Program-made: the position numbers and the translations under genes | DNA from: Phytohabitans flavus | GTDB lineage: Bacteria > Actinomycetota > Actinomycetes > Mycobacteriales > Micromonosporaceae | Assembly (NCBI RefSeq): GCF_011764545.1 | Contig: NZ_AP022870.1 | Coordinates: forward strand, 7,570,001 to 7,634,000 | Direction: 5' to 3' | DNA: 64,000 bases | Shown: positions 42,445 through 51,766 of the stretch, in pieces | How the letters are laid out: each line of letters starts with the position of its first letter | Numbering within the stretch: position 1 is the first letter of the stretch | The notes under the pieces: generated by a model | Database searches by the model: none | The model's input: only the letters and a program-made list of their open reading frames with translations | Told to the model about the DNA's origin: nothing

Positions 42445-44028
42445 CTACCAGGAGATGCGGACCGGGCCGCAGGCCTCCGACCAGGTGTACGTCGACGCGG
42501 GCTGCCCGCCGAGCGCGTGGCGGGCGCGGTCGGTGCCGATGTTCCAGCCGCGCCAGTCGTGATCCCGCTCCAGGTCGCGGGCCACGTCACTGAGCGCGCA
42601 GGAGCGCTGCGTGGCGGGGAGGCGATCCAGCGCGGGCACGGCGTCCGCGGAGAGCCCGGACAGGTACGCCACGTCGATCCGGCCACTGTCCTGGTAGCGG
42701 GCCACGTTGCGGTCGGCGATGAAGTGGTCCGGGTTGAGGACCGCCAGCCCGATCAGCGCCGCCACGCCACTGCCGATCGCGGCCTGGGGGAGCCAGCTCG
42801 CCCGCAGCCGTACGCCGGCGGCCAGCACCATCACGAGTACCGAGCCGAGCCACAGCTCGCAGGCGCTGACAAGTACCCGGAGGCGGGTGAAGCCGTACGC
42901 CTCCTCGTACGTGTGCATCCGGAAGAGCGCGGACGCCACGATCACCAGGCAGAGCGCGGCGAGCCCGCCAAGCAGGACGCGGATCATCAGCCGGTCGCGC
43001 GGGGTGTCGCGCGGTGCCCACCGGGCGGCCAGCGCCAGCACGCCGAGCGCCAGCGCGGTCACCACGAGGAGCTGCCAGAAGCCGCTTCGGGCGTACTCGG
43101 CGTAGGTCAGGCCGGCGGTGCTGAGCACGTGCTCCGCGCCGCCGAAGAGCACCGTGAGCTGCACCGCCACGAACGCGAGGAAGATCGCGTTGAGCACGAC
43201 CAGCGGGAGTGTCCACTCCAGACGGCGCAGGCGCGTCTTGGCCGGCCGCTCCAGCCCAGCGAGGCGGGGTGGGGCGGCGAGCAGGTACGCGCCGCCGAGC
43301 AGGCCCAGGGTGGCGAAGGCGAAGACGTACACCCAGCGGGCGACGGCGGACGCGCTGATCTCCGGCGTCACCCTGCCGACGAGTTCGGCGAAGGCCGCGT
43401 CCGCCGATGCGAACAGTCCACCGAAGACCAGGAGGAGCAGCACCGACACCCCGATGGTGGCGCCGATCCGGGCCCCCGGTCCGCCGCGCTGCTGCCGGGC
43501 CAGGATCGCGGTGCCCCGGGTGACCCAGGGCAGGCCGCGCAGCGCCGCCACCGGCACGGCCACCGAGGTGACCAGCAGCGCCGGAAGGCTGCGGCCGGCG
43601 GTAACCGCGAGCGAGCCGGTCACCGCGGCGGTCAGCAGGCACAGGACGAAGAGCCAGCCGGCGGCGCGCACGGTGCCGACGCTGAGCAGTACCACCGTGG
43701 CGATCGTCCACAGTGGCCGGATGGCGCCCGCCTGGATCGTCGGCGGTACCGCCGGGCCCCGGCCGAGCATGGAGGGATGGGCCCAGCCGCGCAGCGACAG
43801 TGCCGTCAGGGCCGCCGCACCGGCCAGCCCGGCGATCGCCCACCCGACGCCTGGCCGGTCCAGCGGCACGCTCGCGGCGGCGACCAGACCGGCCATCCCC
43901 GTGGCGCCGAGCGCGACCGCGTCAGCCGGTCTGGATGGACCTGGCCAGCGGCTTTCTAGCGCTGTGGGCGGGCGTGGACCGTGTACCGGCCGGAATGGGC
44001 GCATCGGGGGTGCGGTCTGTACTGTCAT
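42445..44028 (-). CDS. DUF4173 domain membrane protein
   Basis: A 527-residue protein with about 12 membrane helices; FRMHTYEEAYGFTRLRVLVS with LNPDHFIADRNVARY is the family core. ATG 44028 has GGAGG a few bases upstream. It lies between a two-component system upstream and an ABC exporter downstream on the same strand, so a shared envelope function is possible. The biochemical role is unknown. Confidence 0.88.
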   Translation of the reverse strand: MTVQTAPPMRPFRPVHGPRPPTALESRWPGPSRPADAVALGATGMAGLVAAASVPLDRPGVGWAIAGLAGAAALTALSLRGWAHPSMLGRGPAVPPTIQAGAIRPLWTIATVVLLSVGTVRAAGWLFVLCLLTAAVTGSLAVTAGRSLPALLVTSVAVPVAALRGLPWVTRGTAILARQQRGGPGARIGATIGVSVLLLLVFGGLFASADAAFAELVGRVTPEISASAVARWVYVFAFATLGLLGGAYLLAAPPRLAGLERPAKTRLRRLEWTLPLVVLNAIFLAFVAVQLTVLFGGAEHVLSTAGLTYAEYARSGFWQLLVVTALALGVLALAARWAPRDTPRDRLMIRVLLGGLAALCLVIVASALFRMHTYEEAYGFTRLRVLVSACELWLGSVLVMVLAAGVRLRASWLPQAAIGSGVAALIGLAVLNPDHFIADRNVARYQDSGRIDVAYLSGLSADAVPALDRLPATQRSCALSDVARDLERDHDWRGWNIGTDRARHALGGQPASTYTWSEACGPVRISW

Positions 44029-44100
44029 CGCTTTCCTCCGGTTTTGGGCAGGGTCCATCGGCCCGGCGCGGTGCGCGAGGGCATGTGTGGTGCTGGAAAG

Positions 44101-45132
44101 TCAGGCGGGCGTGGGGATGGTGACCCTGATGCGGCAGCCGCTCTTCGCCTCAGCGGGCGGGTCGAGCGCGGCGATCGTGCCGCCGTGCATCTCGACTACC
44201 CATTGCGCGATCGCCAGCCCGAGCCCGGTACCCCCGTCGGTGTCGTCCCGCTCCCCGCGGGTGAACCGCTCGAAGACCCGGGCGCGCTGGTGCCGCGGGA
44301 TGCCGTCGCCCTCGTCGAGCACCTCGAAGCGGCAGTGGTCGGCCTCGGGGCGCGCGGTCACGAGCACGGTGCCGCCGGGCGGGCTGTGGCGAGCCGCGTT
44401 GTCGAGCAGGTTGGCGAAGACCTGGCGCAGCCGGTCCGGATCCGCCTGTACGGTGCCGGCCGCCTCGGGCACCCGTACCCGAAAATCAACCTGGCGCCCC
44501 GCCCCGACCGCGGTCACCTCGGCCTCCCGGACCACCTCGTCCAGGAAGTCGGCGATGTCGAGGTCGACCCGGTCGAGCGGCACCACCCCCGCGTCCAGCC
44601 GGGAGAGGTCGAGCAGCTCGGTGACCAGCCGGCCGAGCCGCTCGGACTGGGCCAGTGCGGTGCGCAGGGCCTCGGGGTTGGGCTGCGCGACGCCGTCCAC
44701 CATGTTTTCCAGTAGGCCCTGTAGGGCGGTGATGGGCGTACGCAGCTCGTGCGAGACGTTCGCGATCAGCTCCCGCCGCTGCCGGTCGGCGGCGGCGAGG
44801 TCGGCGGCCATCTGGTTGAACGCCCGCGCCAGCTCGCCCACCTCGTCGCGGGAGGTGGCCCGCACCCGCCGCGTGTAGTCACCGCGCGCCATCGACCGTG
44901 CCGCGGCGGTCATCTCCCGCAGCGGCGAGGTCATGCCGTGGGCCAGGATCTGCGAGGTCACCAGCGCGACGGCGATGGCGGTGAACGACGTCCGGTACGC
45001 GATCCACCCGATCCCCAGCCGAAACACCACGAGCCCGGCAAAACCGGAGCAGACAAGGAGTATGCCCAGCTTGAGCTTGATCGACCGGACCGGGTCGAGC
45101 GGTCGCGGGAGCAGATCCCAAAGCGCGGTCAT
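44101..45132 (-). CDS. Two-component sensor histidine kinase
   Basis: A 343-residue kinase. A short N-terminus with two membrane helices is followed by HAMP (TSPLREMTAAARSMARGDYT), HisKA with ANVSHELRTPITALQGLLEN (phospho-acceptor His), and HATPase_c with NLLDNAARHSPPG, DEGDGIPRHQ and GTGLGLAIAQWVV. The sensor loop is almost absent, suggesting sensing within the membrane or via a partner. Its ATG overlaps the regulator stop (ATGA). Confidence 0.95.
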   Translation of the reverse strand: MTALWDLLPRPLDPVRSIKLKLGILLVCSGFAGLVVFRLGIGWIAYRTSFTAIAVALVTSQILAHGMTSPLREMTAAARSMARGDYTRRVRATSRDEVGELARAFNQMAADLAAADRQRRELIANVSHELRTPITALQGLLENMVDGVAQPNPEALRTALAQSERLGRLVTELLDLSRLDAGVVPLDRVDLDIADFLDEVVREAEVTAVGAGRQVDFRVRVPEAAGTVQADPDRLRQVFANLLDNAARHSPPGGTVLVTARPEADHCRFEVLDEGDGIPRHQRARVFERFTRGERDDTDGGTGLGLAIAQWVVEMHGGTIAALDPPAEAKSGCRIRVTIPTPA

Positions 45133-45815
45133 GGGGCAACCTCCAGTGCGTACCCGACCCCGTGCACAGTGCGGATGAGGTCGCCGCCGAGCTTTCGGCG
45201 CAACGCTTTGACGTGGCTGTCGACGGTACGGGTGCCACCCGCCGCCGCCCACCCCCACACGTCGGCGAGGAGCTGCGCGCGGGGGAGAACGGTCCGTGGC
45301 CGCCCAGCGAGGTGTACCAGCAGGTCGAACTCGGTCGGCGTGAGGTGCGCCTCGACCCCACCCCGCCGTACCCGCCGCTCGGCCTGGTTGATCTCGAGGT
45401 CACCCAGCCGGATCGTGGGCGCGTCCTCTCGCACCGCCGCGGTCGCCCGCTCGAACCGGCGCAGCAGCGCCTGCACCCGCGCGGACAGCTCGCGCATGGA
45501 AAACGGCTTTGTCAGGTAGTCGTCCGCCCCGACGGCCAGCCCGACGAGCAGGTCAGTCTCGTCGTCGCGCGCGGTGAGCATCAGCACGGGTACCGGCCGC
45601 TCCGCCTGGATCCGCCGGCACACCTCCAGCCCGTCGAAGCCGGGCAGCATGACGTCGAGCACGACGAGGTCCGGCCGCATCTGCCGGGCCGCCTCCACGG
45701 CGCCCGGCCCGTCGCCCGCGATCCGCACGGTGAACCCTTCGGCCCGCAGCCGTGCAGCGACAGACTCGGCGATCGTTCGCTCGTCCTCCACCACCAAAAC
45801 CCGCCGCTCGCTCAT
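45129..45815 (-). CDS. OmpR-family response regulator
   Basis: A 228-residue regulator. The receiver has VVEDER, the phospho-acceptor Asp in LVVLDVMLPGFDGLEV, the Thr in LMLTARDDE and the Lys in YLTKPFS. The C-terminal winged-helix DNA-binding domain has LTPTEFDLLVHLAGRPRTVL and RTVDSHVKALRRKLGG. ATG 45815 has TAGAGT seven bases upstream. It is cotranscribed with the overlapping kinase gene. Confidence 0.96.
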   Translation of the reverse strand: MSERRVLVVEDERTIAESVAARLRAEGFTVRIAGDGPGAVEAARQMRPDLVVLDVMLPGFDGLEVCRRIQAERPVPVLMLTARDDETDLLVGLAVGADDYLTKPFSMRELSARVQALLRRFERATAAVREDAPTIRLGDLEINQAERRVRRGGVEAHLTPTEFDLLVHLAGRPRTVLPRAQLLADVWGWAAAGGTRTVDSHVKALRRKLGGDLIRTVHGVGYALEVAP

Positions 45816-45822
45816 GTCCGGC

Positions 45823-45828
45823 ACTCTA
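45823..45828 (-). promoter_or_regulatory. -10 element of the two-component operon, leaderless type
   Basis: TAGAGT with seven bases to ATG 45815. Confidence 0.5.
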
Positions 45829-45895
45829 TGCACCGTCGATGGAGACCTAAGGCGCGAGTTGTGAACGACCTGTGGAGAACCGCGTCAGGCATCGA

Positions 45896-47557
45896 TCAGA
45901 GGCGCAGGGACTCGGGGGCGTGGAGGCGGAGCATCGTCGTACCCACGTCCGGCGGCGTGCGGCGGCGGGTGGCCAACGATACGGCGACCATGACCGCGAA
46001 CGCCAAGGGCACCGTCCACGCGGCAGGCTGGGCGATCAGCGCGGCCGACCACCCGTGCAGCGGCGGGCCGAGGATCGTGACGAGCACCGCGCCGACCGCG
46101 GCACCGCCGCCGGCCAGGATGCCGGCCGCCGCGCCGAGGTCGGTCAGCCGGCGCCACCAGATGCCGAGCACGAGCAGCGGGCAGAAGCTGGATGCGGCGA
46201 CCGCGAAGGCAAGCCCCACCACCTGAGAGACGTCGAGGCTGGCCACGTTGAGCGCGAGCACGACCGGCACCAGGCCGCCGACCAGCGCGGCCACCCGGAA
46301 GTCCCGTACCGAGCCGCGCTGGCCGGGGCCTCGGTCGCCGGCGTGGGCCAGCACGTCGGTGGAGATGACGCCGGCGACGCTGGTGAGCAGGCCGGAGCTG
46401 GACGACAGGAACGCGGCGAACGCGCCCGCCGCGACAAGCGCGGCCAGCATCTGACCCAGCATGCCCGAGCCGAGCACCGCGACCGGCAGCAGCAGCACGA
46501 CCGCGTCGGTCTCGCCGGTTATCAGCAGCTGTGGCGTGTAGACGCGGCCGAGCACGCCGTACAGCGTGGGTAAGAAGTAGAAGAGGCCGACCAGCGCGAG
46601 GACCACCAGCGTGGTGCGGCGGGCGGCGGCGCCGTTGGGGTTGGTGTAGAAGCGCACGAGTACGTGTGGCAGCCCCATCGTGCCGAGGAACGTAGCCAGG
46701 ATCAGGCTGTACGTGCCGAAGAGCCCACCCGCGTCGTTTCCCGGCAACAGCCAGTCCAGGTCGTTAGCGGTGTCCACACCGGACACATGCGGCACCTGGT
46801 CACCTGCCTGGAACGTCAGCTCCTCGCCGGCGCGTACCTCCTGTGTGGACCCGTCGGGGAAGGTGAGGGTCGCATGGTGCTCGACCACGAGGCTTGTCGC
46901 GGCGGGGAAGGTGAGGCCGTCGGACGGTGTCACCGGCGGACGTCCGTCCGCCTGCCAATGCAAAACCATAAATATCACGGGTACGGCGAGCGCCGTGAGC
47001 TTCAGCCAATACTGGAACGCCTGCACGAACGTGATCGCGCGCATACCGCCCAGCGCCACGTTCGCGGTGACGACCACGCCGACGAGGAGCGCGCCGAGCT
47101 CGTAGGGGCCGCCGGCGACGGTGGTCAGCGTCAGCCCCGCGCCTTGGAGCTGCGGCACGAGGTAGAGCCACCCGATGAACACGACGAACGCGGTGGCCAG
47201 CTTGCGAAGGCCGCGCGAGTGCAGCCGTACCTCGCAGAAGTCCGGCAGTGTGAACGCGCCCGAGCGGCGCAGCGGCGCGGCCACGAAGAGCAGCAGCGCG
47301 AGGTATCCGGCGGCGAAGCCCACCGGGTACCAGAGGACGTCGACGCCGTACTTGAGGATGAGCCCGGCGACACCGAGGAACGACGCCGCCGACAGGTACT
47401 CGCCACCGATCGCGGCCGCGTTCCAGGTGGGGCTGACCACGCGCGAGGCGACCAGGAAGTCGGACGTGGTGCGGGCCAGCCTGAGGCCGTAGAAGCCGAT
47501 CGCCAGCGTGGCGAGCGTGACCGCGACGATAGCGGGGACGGTGTACGGGTTGTCCAT
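45896..47557 (-). CDS. Second cation/monocarboxylate symporter, ActP/MctC-like
   Basis: A 553-residue sodium:solute symporter with about 13 helices. NAAAIGGEYLSAASFLGVAG and LGTMGLPHVLVRFYTNPNGA are the family signatures. A hydrophilic loop of about 70 residues (around HHATLTFPDGSTQEVRAGEE) between helices is longer than in the first symporter of the window. ATG 47557 overlaps the stop of its small membrane partner (ATGA). It lies behind lytS/lytTR-type regulator genes that probably control it. Confidence 0.92.
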   Translation of the reverse strand: MDNPYTVPAIVAVTLATLAIGFYGLRLARTTSDFLVASRVVSPTWNAAAIGGEYLSAASFLGVAGLILKYGVDVLWYPVGFAAGYLALLLFVAAPLRRSGAFTLPDFCEVRLHSRGLRKLATAFVVFIGWLYLVPQLQGAGLTLTTVAGGPYELGALLVGVVVTANVALGGMRAITFVQAFQYWLKLTALAVPVIFMVLHWQADGRPPVTPSDGLTFPAATSLVVEHHATLTFPDGSTQEVRAGEELTFQAGDQVPHVSGVDTANDLDWLLPGNDAGGLFGTYSLILATFLGTMGLPHVLVRFYTNPNGAAARRTTLVVLALVGLFYFLPTLYGVLGRVYTPQLLITGETDAVVLLLPVAVLGSGMLGQMLAALVAAGAFAAFLSSSSGLLTSVAGVISTDVLAHAGDRGPGQRGSVRDFRVAALVGGLVPVVLALNVASLDVSQVVGLAFAVAASSFCPLLVLGIWWRRLTDLGAAAGILAGGGAAVGAVLVTILGPPLHGWSAALIAQPAAWTVPLAFAVMVAVSLATRRRTPPDVGTTMLRLHAPESLRL

Positions 47558-47949
47558 CAGCGTTCCGGGCGGCGGACCACGGCGGTGAAGTCCTGCTCGT
47601 TGCGCTCGGCCAGGTAGACGTAGGCCCAGCCGACCGCGACGAGGAACGGAAACGCGACGACGCCGAGCAACACCCACGGCAGGCTGATCCCGACGACCTT
47701 GATGGTGCTGGTGGCCGGCGCGATGGCGAAGAGCAGCGGCAACGCGCCCAGCCCGATGGCCACCACCACGGATAGCCGCAGGGCGAGCGCGAGCTGTGCG
47801 CGCACGAGCCCCCGCACGAGCGCGTCGCCCACCTGGGTCTGCTCGGCGAGCTCCGCCCGAGCCCGATCATGGTCGCGGCGGCGCACCACCTCGGCCAGCA
47901 CGATCCTGGTCCGCTCCGGCGTACCGGCGCCGGTGGTGAGCTGCTCCAT
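47557..47949 (-). CDS. Small two-helix membrane partner of the symporter
   Basis: A 130-residue protein with a charged N-terminal half (EVVRRRDHDRARAELAEQTQ) and two helices (LSVVVAIGLGALPLLFAIA and WVLLGVVAFPFLVAVGWAYV). It plays the position and size role of DUF485 but lacks its signature. The last residues overlap the symporter start. GTG 47964 is an alternative start. Confidence 0.82.
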   Translation of the reverse strand: MEQLTTGAGTPERTRIVLAEVVRRRDHDRARAELAEQTQVGDALVRGLVRAQLALALRLSVVVAIGLGALPLLFAIAPATSTIKVVGISLPWVLLGVVAFPFLVAVGWAYVYLAERNEQDFTAVVRRPER

Positions 47950-47997
47950 GTCCGGCAGTCTCACCCACCACGAGCCGATGTCAAGCGCTGAGGCCTT

Positions 47998-48753
47998 CTA
48001 GCGGTTCCAGTCCTGCTTCGCCGCGCGTACCAGCTTGTCTTTCAGCTCTCGGGTATGGCGGCGGGAGACCGGCAGCTCGGTCTCGTCGACGACCACGACG
48101 TAGCCGGAGCCGGTCAGTCGCAGCTCGGCGATGAGCCGAAGCTGTACCAGGTACGACCGGTGGATACGGACAAACCCGGCATCCGCCCAGCGCTCGGCAA
48201 GCGTGGCCAGCGGCACCCGGACCAGGTGCGAGCCGTCTGCCGTGTGCAGGCGGGCGTAGTCGCCCTGGGCCTCGACCCACCGCACCGCCGAGCGGGGCAG
48301 CATGCGCGTGGTGCCGGCCAGCTCGACCGGGATCGTCGGGTCTTCCTCGGGGCGTGGTGCCGCCGCCGCGCCAGCCGGTACGACGCGTGAGCTGACCACC
48401 CGGCGTAGCGACTCGCCGATCCGCTCCGGCTGTACGGGCTTGCGCACATAGTCCGTAACGCCGAGGTCGAAGGCGTCCACCGCCGCGTCGTCGTAGGCGG
48501 TGACGAACACGATCGCGGGCGGGCGGGCGAAGCGGCGCAGCACGCGGGCCAGCTCCATGCCGTCGAGGCCCGGCATCCGGATGTCCAGGAACACCACGTC
48601 GACATCGGTGTCGCGCAGGACGCGCAGCGCCTCGGTGGCGTCGGAGGCGGTGTGCAGGCGGCCGACGCGCGGGTCCGTGCGCAGCAGGTAGGCGAGCTCG
48701 TCGAGGGCCGGCGGCTCGTCGTCGACGGCCAGGACGCGCAGGAAGGCATTCAC
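47998..48753 (-). CDS. LytTR-family response regulator
   Basis: A 251-residue regulator. The receiver has AVDDEPPALDELAYLL, the phospho-acceptor Asp in VVFLDIRMPGLDGMEL and YVRKPVQPERI. The C-terminal LytTR DNA-binding domain has VRWVEAQGDYARLHTADGSH and FVRIHRSYLVQL. GTG 48753 overlaps the kinase stop (GTGA). It probably regulates the following symporter pair, by analogy with BtsS/BtsR and LytS-type carboxylate sensing; this is inferred from context. Confidence 0.94.
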   Translation of the reverse strand: MNAFLRVLAVDDEPPALDELAYLLRTDPRVGRLHTASDATEALRVLRDTDVDVVFLDIRMPGLDGMELARVLRRFARPPAIVFVTAYDDAAVDAFDLGVTDYVRKPVQPERIGESLRRVVSSRVVPAGAAAAPRPEEDPTIPVELAGTTRMLPRSAVRWVEAQGDYARLHTADGSHLVRVPLATLAERWADAGFVRIHRSYLVQLRLIAELRLTGSGYVVVVDETELPVSRRHTRELKDKLVRAAKQDWNR

Positions 48754-49958
48754 GGGCTCGTCCGGACCGCGGGGTGGAACTTCGGCACTCGCATGCTCAC
48801 CTTCGTACCCGCTCCGAGCCCGGTCTCCACTACCAGGCCGAACTGGTCTCCGAAGACGGAGCGGAGTCTTTCGTCCACATTGGACAACCCAACGTGGCCG
48901 GAGTCGTGGCTGTCGGCCGCCTCGGCGACCCCGGCGACCAGCACTGCCGGATCCATGCCCACGCCGTCGTCCTCGACGGTGATGTGGCACTCGGCGCCGG
49001 CGTCACGGGCCTCGATGCTCACCATACCCACGCCCGGCTTGCGGGACAGGCCATGCCGCACGGCGTTCTCCACCAGCGGCTGGAGGCACAGGAACGGCAG
49101 GCCGACCGGCAGCACCTCCGGCGCGATCTGTAGCCGCACCTGGAGGCGGTCGCCGAAGCGGGCCCGCTCGATGGTCAGGTACCGGTCGATGGAGCGCAGT
49201 TCCTCGGCGAGCGTGGTGAAGTCGCCGTGCGAGCGGAAGGAGTACCGGGTGAACTCGGCGAACTCCAGGATCAGCTCGCGCGCCCGCTCCGGGTCGGTAC
49301 GCACGAACGAGGCGATCGCGGAGAGCGCGTTGTAGACGAAGTGCGGGCTGATCTGGGCGCGGAGTGCGCGTACCTCGGCCCGGGCCAGCATCTCCCGGGA
49401 GGAGTCCAGCTCGGCGAGCGCGAGCTGGGCGCCGGCCCAACGGGCGGTCTCCAGCGTCGCCTGTACGAGCCCGGGTGCCGGCTGGTCGTCGGCGATCGCC
49501 ACGAGCGCGCCGGGTGCCGAGCCGTCGGGGCCGGACATCGGCGCCACCACCGCGCCCCGTACCGGGCAGTCCACCCGGTCGCAGGGGAGCTCGCCGGGAC
49601 CGAGCACGGTGGAGCGGCCGGCAGTGAGCGCCTTCCGGGAGGCGGCGACGAGCTGGGCGGAGTGGTGGGTGCCGCGACCGTCGAGCGCCAGGACCGCCTC
49701 GCCGTCGACTAGCGCCAGGCCGGGCGCTTCGACGAGCGCGCGCAGGTGCCGGATCGCCTTCCCCGCGCTCGCCTGGCTGAGCCCGGTGCGCAGCGAGTCG
49801 GCAGCGAGGCCGGCGGTGTGCAGTACATCGTACGTCGCCCGCTGGGTCGCGGTGGCGATGCTGCGGCGGGCGCGCAGCCGGGCCACTCCCCAGACCGCCG
49901 CCGCCAGCGCGCTGACCAGCGCGACGACGGCGAGCACCGCGGAGAGGTTCGATCCCAC
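48750..49958 (-). CDS. LytS-type sensor histidine kinase
   Basis: A 402-residue kinase of the His_kinase (LytS/YehU) type. One N-terminal membrane helix (AVLAVVALVSALAAAVWGVA) precedes a GAF-like domain that carries cysteines (ELPCDRVDCPVRGAVV). The phospho-acceptor motif is ALRAQISPHFVYNALSAIAS; ATP binding follows in LQPLVENAVRHGLS and DDGVGMDP. GTG 49958 has CAGAAT seven bases upstream. Without the multi-helix sensor of true LytS, the cytoplasmic GAF domain is the likely input. Confidence 0.92.
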   Translation of the reverse strand: MGSNLSAVLAVVALVSALAAAVWGVARLRARRSIATATQRATYDVLHTAGLAADSLRTGLSQASAGKAIRHLRALVEAPGLALVDGEAVLALDGRGTHHSAQLVAASRKALTAGRSTVLGPGELPCDRVDCPVRGAVVAPMSGPDGSAPGALVAIADDQPAPGLVQATLETARWAGAQLALAELDSSREMLARAEVRALRAQISPHFVYNALSAIASFVRTDPERARELILEFAEFTRYSFRSHGDFTTLAEELRSIDRYLTIERARFGDRLQVRLQIAPEVLPVGLPFLCLQPLVENAVRHGLSRKPGVGMVSIEARDAGAECHITVEDDGVGMDPAVLVAGVAEAADSHDSGHVGLSNVDERLRSVFGDQFGLVVETGLGAGTKVSMRVPKFHPAVRTSP

Positions 49959-49965
49959 AGCTTGT

Positions 49966-49971
49966 ATTCTG
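49966..49971 (-). promoter_or_regulatory. -10 element of the LytS-type operon, leaderless type
   Basis: CAGAAT with seven bases to GTG 49958; near match to TANNNT. Confidence 0.4.
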
Positions 49972-49981
49972 CGCGGATCTT

Positions 49982-51538
49982 CTAGTAGGCGCCCTTCCGG
50001 GCGAGCACCACGCCGACCGTGCGCCAGAGGATGCTCAGGTCGTACGCCAGGGACCAGTTGTCCACGTAGTACAGGTCGAGGCGCACCGCCTCGTCCCAGG
50101 AGAGGTCGGAGCGGCCCGAGACCTGCCAAAGGCCGGTGATGCCGGGGCGGACCAGCAGCCGCCGCCGCACGTCGCCGAGGAAGTCACCGTCGTCGGCGGG
50201 GAGCGGGCGGGGGCCGACGAGCGACATTTCGCCCCAGAGCACGTTGATCAGCTGGGGCAGTTCGTCGAGCGAGCTGGCACGCAGGAAGCGGCCGACCGGG
50301 AAGACGCGGGGGTCTTCTCTGATCTTGAAGAGCATGCCGTCGGACTCGTTCTGGTCGACCAGCGAGGCGAGCCGGTCCTCGGCGTCGACGTACATGGTCC
50401 GGAACTTCCAGACCCGGAACGTCCGACCCTCGTGACCGACGCGCGGCTGGCGGAAGAAGACCGGGCCACGGTCGGACAGCTTGATAGCGATCGCGATCGC
50501 GAGGAACACCGGAATCAAGACCAGGAGTCCGAGGCCGGCGGCGATCCGGTCGAGCAGGTTTTTCGCCAGCCAGCCGATACCGGAAAGCGTGGGCTCTTCG
50601 ACGTGCAGCAGCGGCAGGCCCTCGATCGGCCGGATGTGCACGCGCGGGCCGGCGATGTCGGTGAGCTGCGGAGCGACGACAAGGTCGATACCGGTGCCCT
50701 CGAGCTGCCAGGCAAGGCGGCGCAGCTCGCCGGGCTCGGCGCTGGCCGAGCCACACACCGCGATCGTGTCGGCACCGACCTCGCGGACCAGCGTGAGCAC
50801 GTCGCGGCCCGAGTGCACCGGCACCGGAGTCTCGATCCCGCGGGCCGCCGCGTACCCATCGGTGATGTGGATGGCGACCGGCACCAGGCCGGCTGCCGGG
50901 CTGCGGGTGACCGCCGTGTAGACCTCCAGCGTCTCCGGCAGCGTGCCGATGAGCAGCATGCGGTGGCCGGCGTGGCCCGCGCGTTTGCGCACCTGGTGCA
51001 GGACGAACCGGGCCGCGTAGCGGGCGACGAGGATCAGCACCGTGGCGCCGACGAGGGCTGTGGCCACGGTCAGTCGGGATAGGTCGGTCTTGGTGGCGAA
51101 GGCGAGGAACGACACGCTCGCCATGACCGTCACCGAAGCGCGCACCACTCGTTTGAACTCATCGGTACCGAGGCCGAGATAACGGCGGTCGTAGGCGCCA
51201 TTGGCCCAGAGCATGATGAGCCAACCAAGCGGCAGCAGCACGTACGCCACTGTCTGGAACCACGTCTCGTCGGCGTCCTGGAAGCCGGAGACGGCCTGGT
51301 CGTACGCGCTGATGGAGATAAGGCTGGCCAGCGCGGCCGCCGCATAGTCGAGCAGAAGCAGCATCGCCGTGTACGGGCGGTGCCAGCGGGATGCCCGCCT
51401 GCGGGCGCGGGCCCACGCCGAGCGCGGCACACCGTTGTGCGATGGCGGCGTCGGCGTCTGGATCTCGAAGCTGTCGACGTGGCGCACGGTCCTGCTCCGG
51501 CCTGTGTTGGCTACCGGGCGTTGGAGGCTTGTCGTCAC
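49982..51538 (-). CDS. Polyprenyl glycosylphosphotransferase (WbaP/CpsE-like)
   Basis: A 518-residue initiating sugar-phosphate transferase for exopolysaccharide or cell-wall glycan synthesis. Four N-terminal helices (for example LLLDYAAAALASLISISAYD) are followed by a CoA-binding-like domain. The C-terminal catalytic bacterial sugar transferase domain carries FRVWKFRTMYVDAEDRLASL, SLDELPQLINVLWGEMSLVG and GITGLWQVSGRSDLSWDEAV. GTG 51538 (VTTSLQRP) is the likely start; the frame is open to 51601. Confidence 0.94.
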   Translation of the reverse strand: MTTSLQRPVANTGRSRTVRHVDSFEIQTPTPPSHNGVPRSAWARARRRASRWHRPYTAMLLLLDYAAAALASLISISAYDQAVSGFQDADETWFQTVAYVLLPLGWLIMLWANGAYDRRYLGLGTDEFKRVVRASVTVMASVSFLAFATKTDLSRLTVATALVGATVLILVARYAARFVLHQVRKRAGHAGHRMLLIGTLPETLEVYTAVTRSPAAGLVPVAIHITDGYAAARGIETPVPVHSGRDVLTLVREVGADTIAVCGSASAEPGELRRLAWQLEGTGIDLVVAPQLTDIAGPRVHIRPIEGLPLLHVEEPTLSGIGWLAKNLLDRIAAGLGLLVLIPVFLAIAIAIKLSDRGPVFFRQPRVGHEGRTFRVWKFRTMYVDAEDRLASLVDQNESDGMLFKIREDPRVFPVGRFLRASSLDELPQLINVLWGEMSLVGPRPLPADDGDFLGDVRRRLLVRPGITGLWQVSGRSDLSWDEAVRLDLYYVDNWSLAYDLSILWRTVGVVLARKGAY

Positions 51539-51766
51539 CTCACCTACGTCCTCCCGCTTTGCACGTGCCGCCCATGTGCCGTCAGGCTCGGGACTGACCA
51601 CCGCATCAGTCTCCCATGGTCACCGCGGCGGATCGGTGACCGCAGAGACAATACGCCCCACCGTGATCGAATGGGACCATGGACCGGGCCACTATACCGA
51701 GCGTTGTCCACCCGGGATGTGCCCATTGGGTCCGGTTTGCAAAACCGTAGGTCACAGCCACTTCGC

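Noticed and set aside
41806-43959. 717-codon plus-strand open frame
   Set aside because: Antisense of the ABC ATPase and DUF4173 genes; composition (many Arg, His, Gly, Gln) is that of a GC-rich shadow frame.
51700-51720. DnaA-box-like TTGTCCACC upstream of the glycosylphosphotransferase
   Set aside because: Single, one-mismatch copy; expected by chance in a window of this size.
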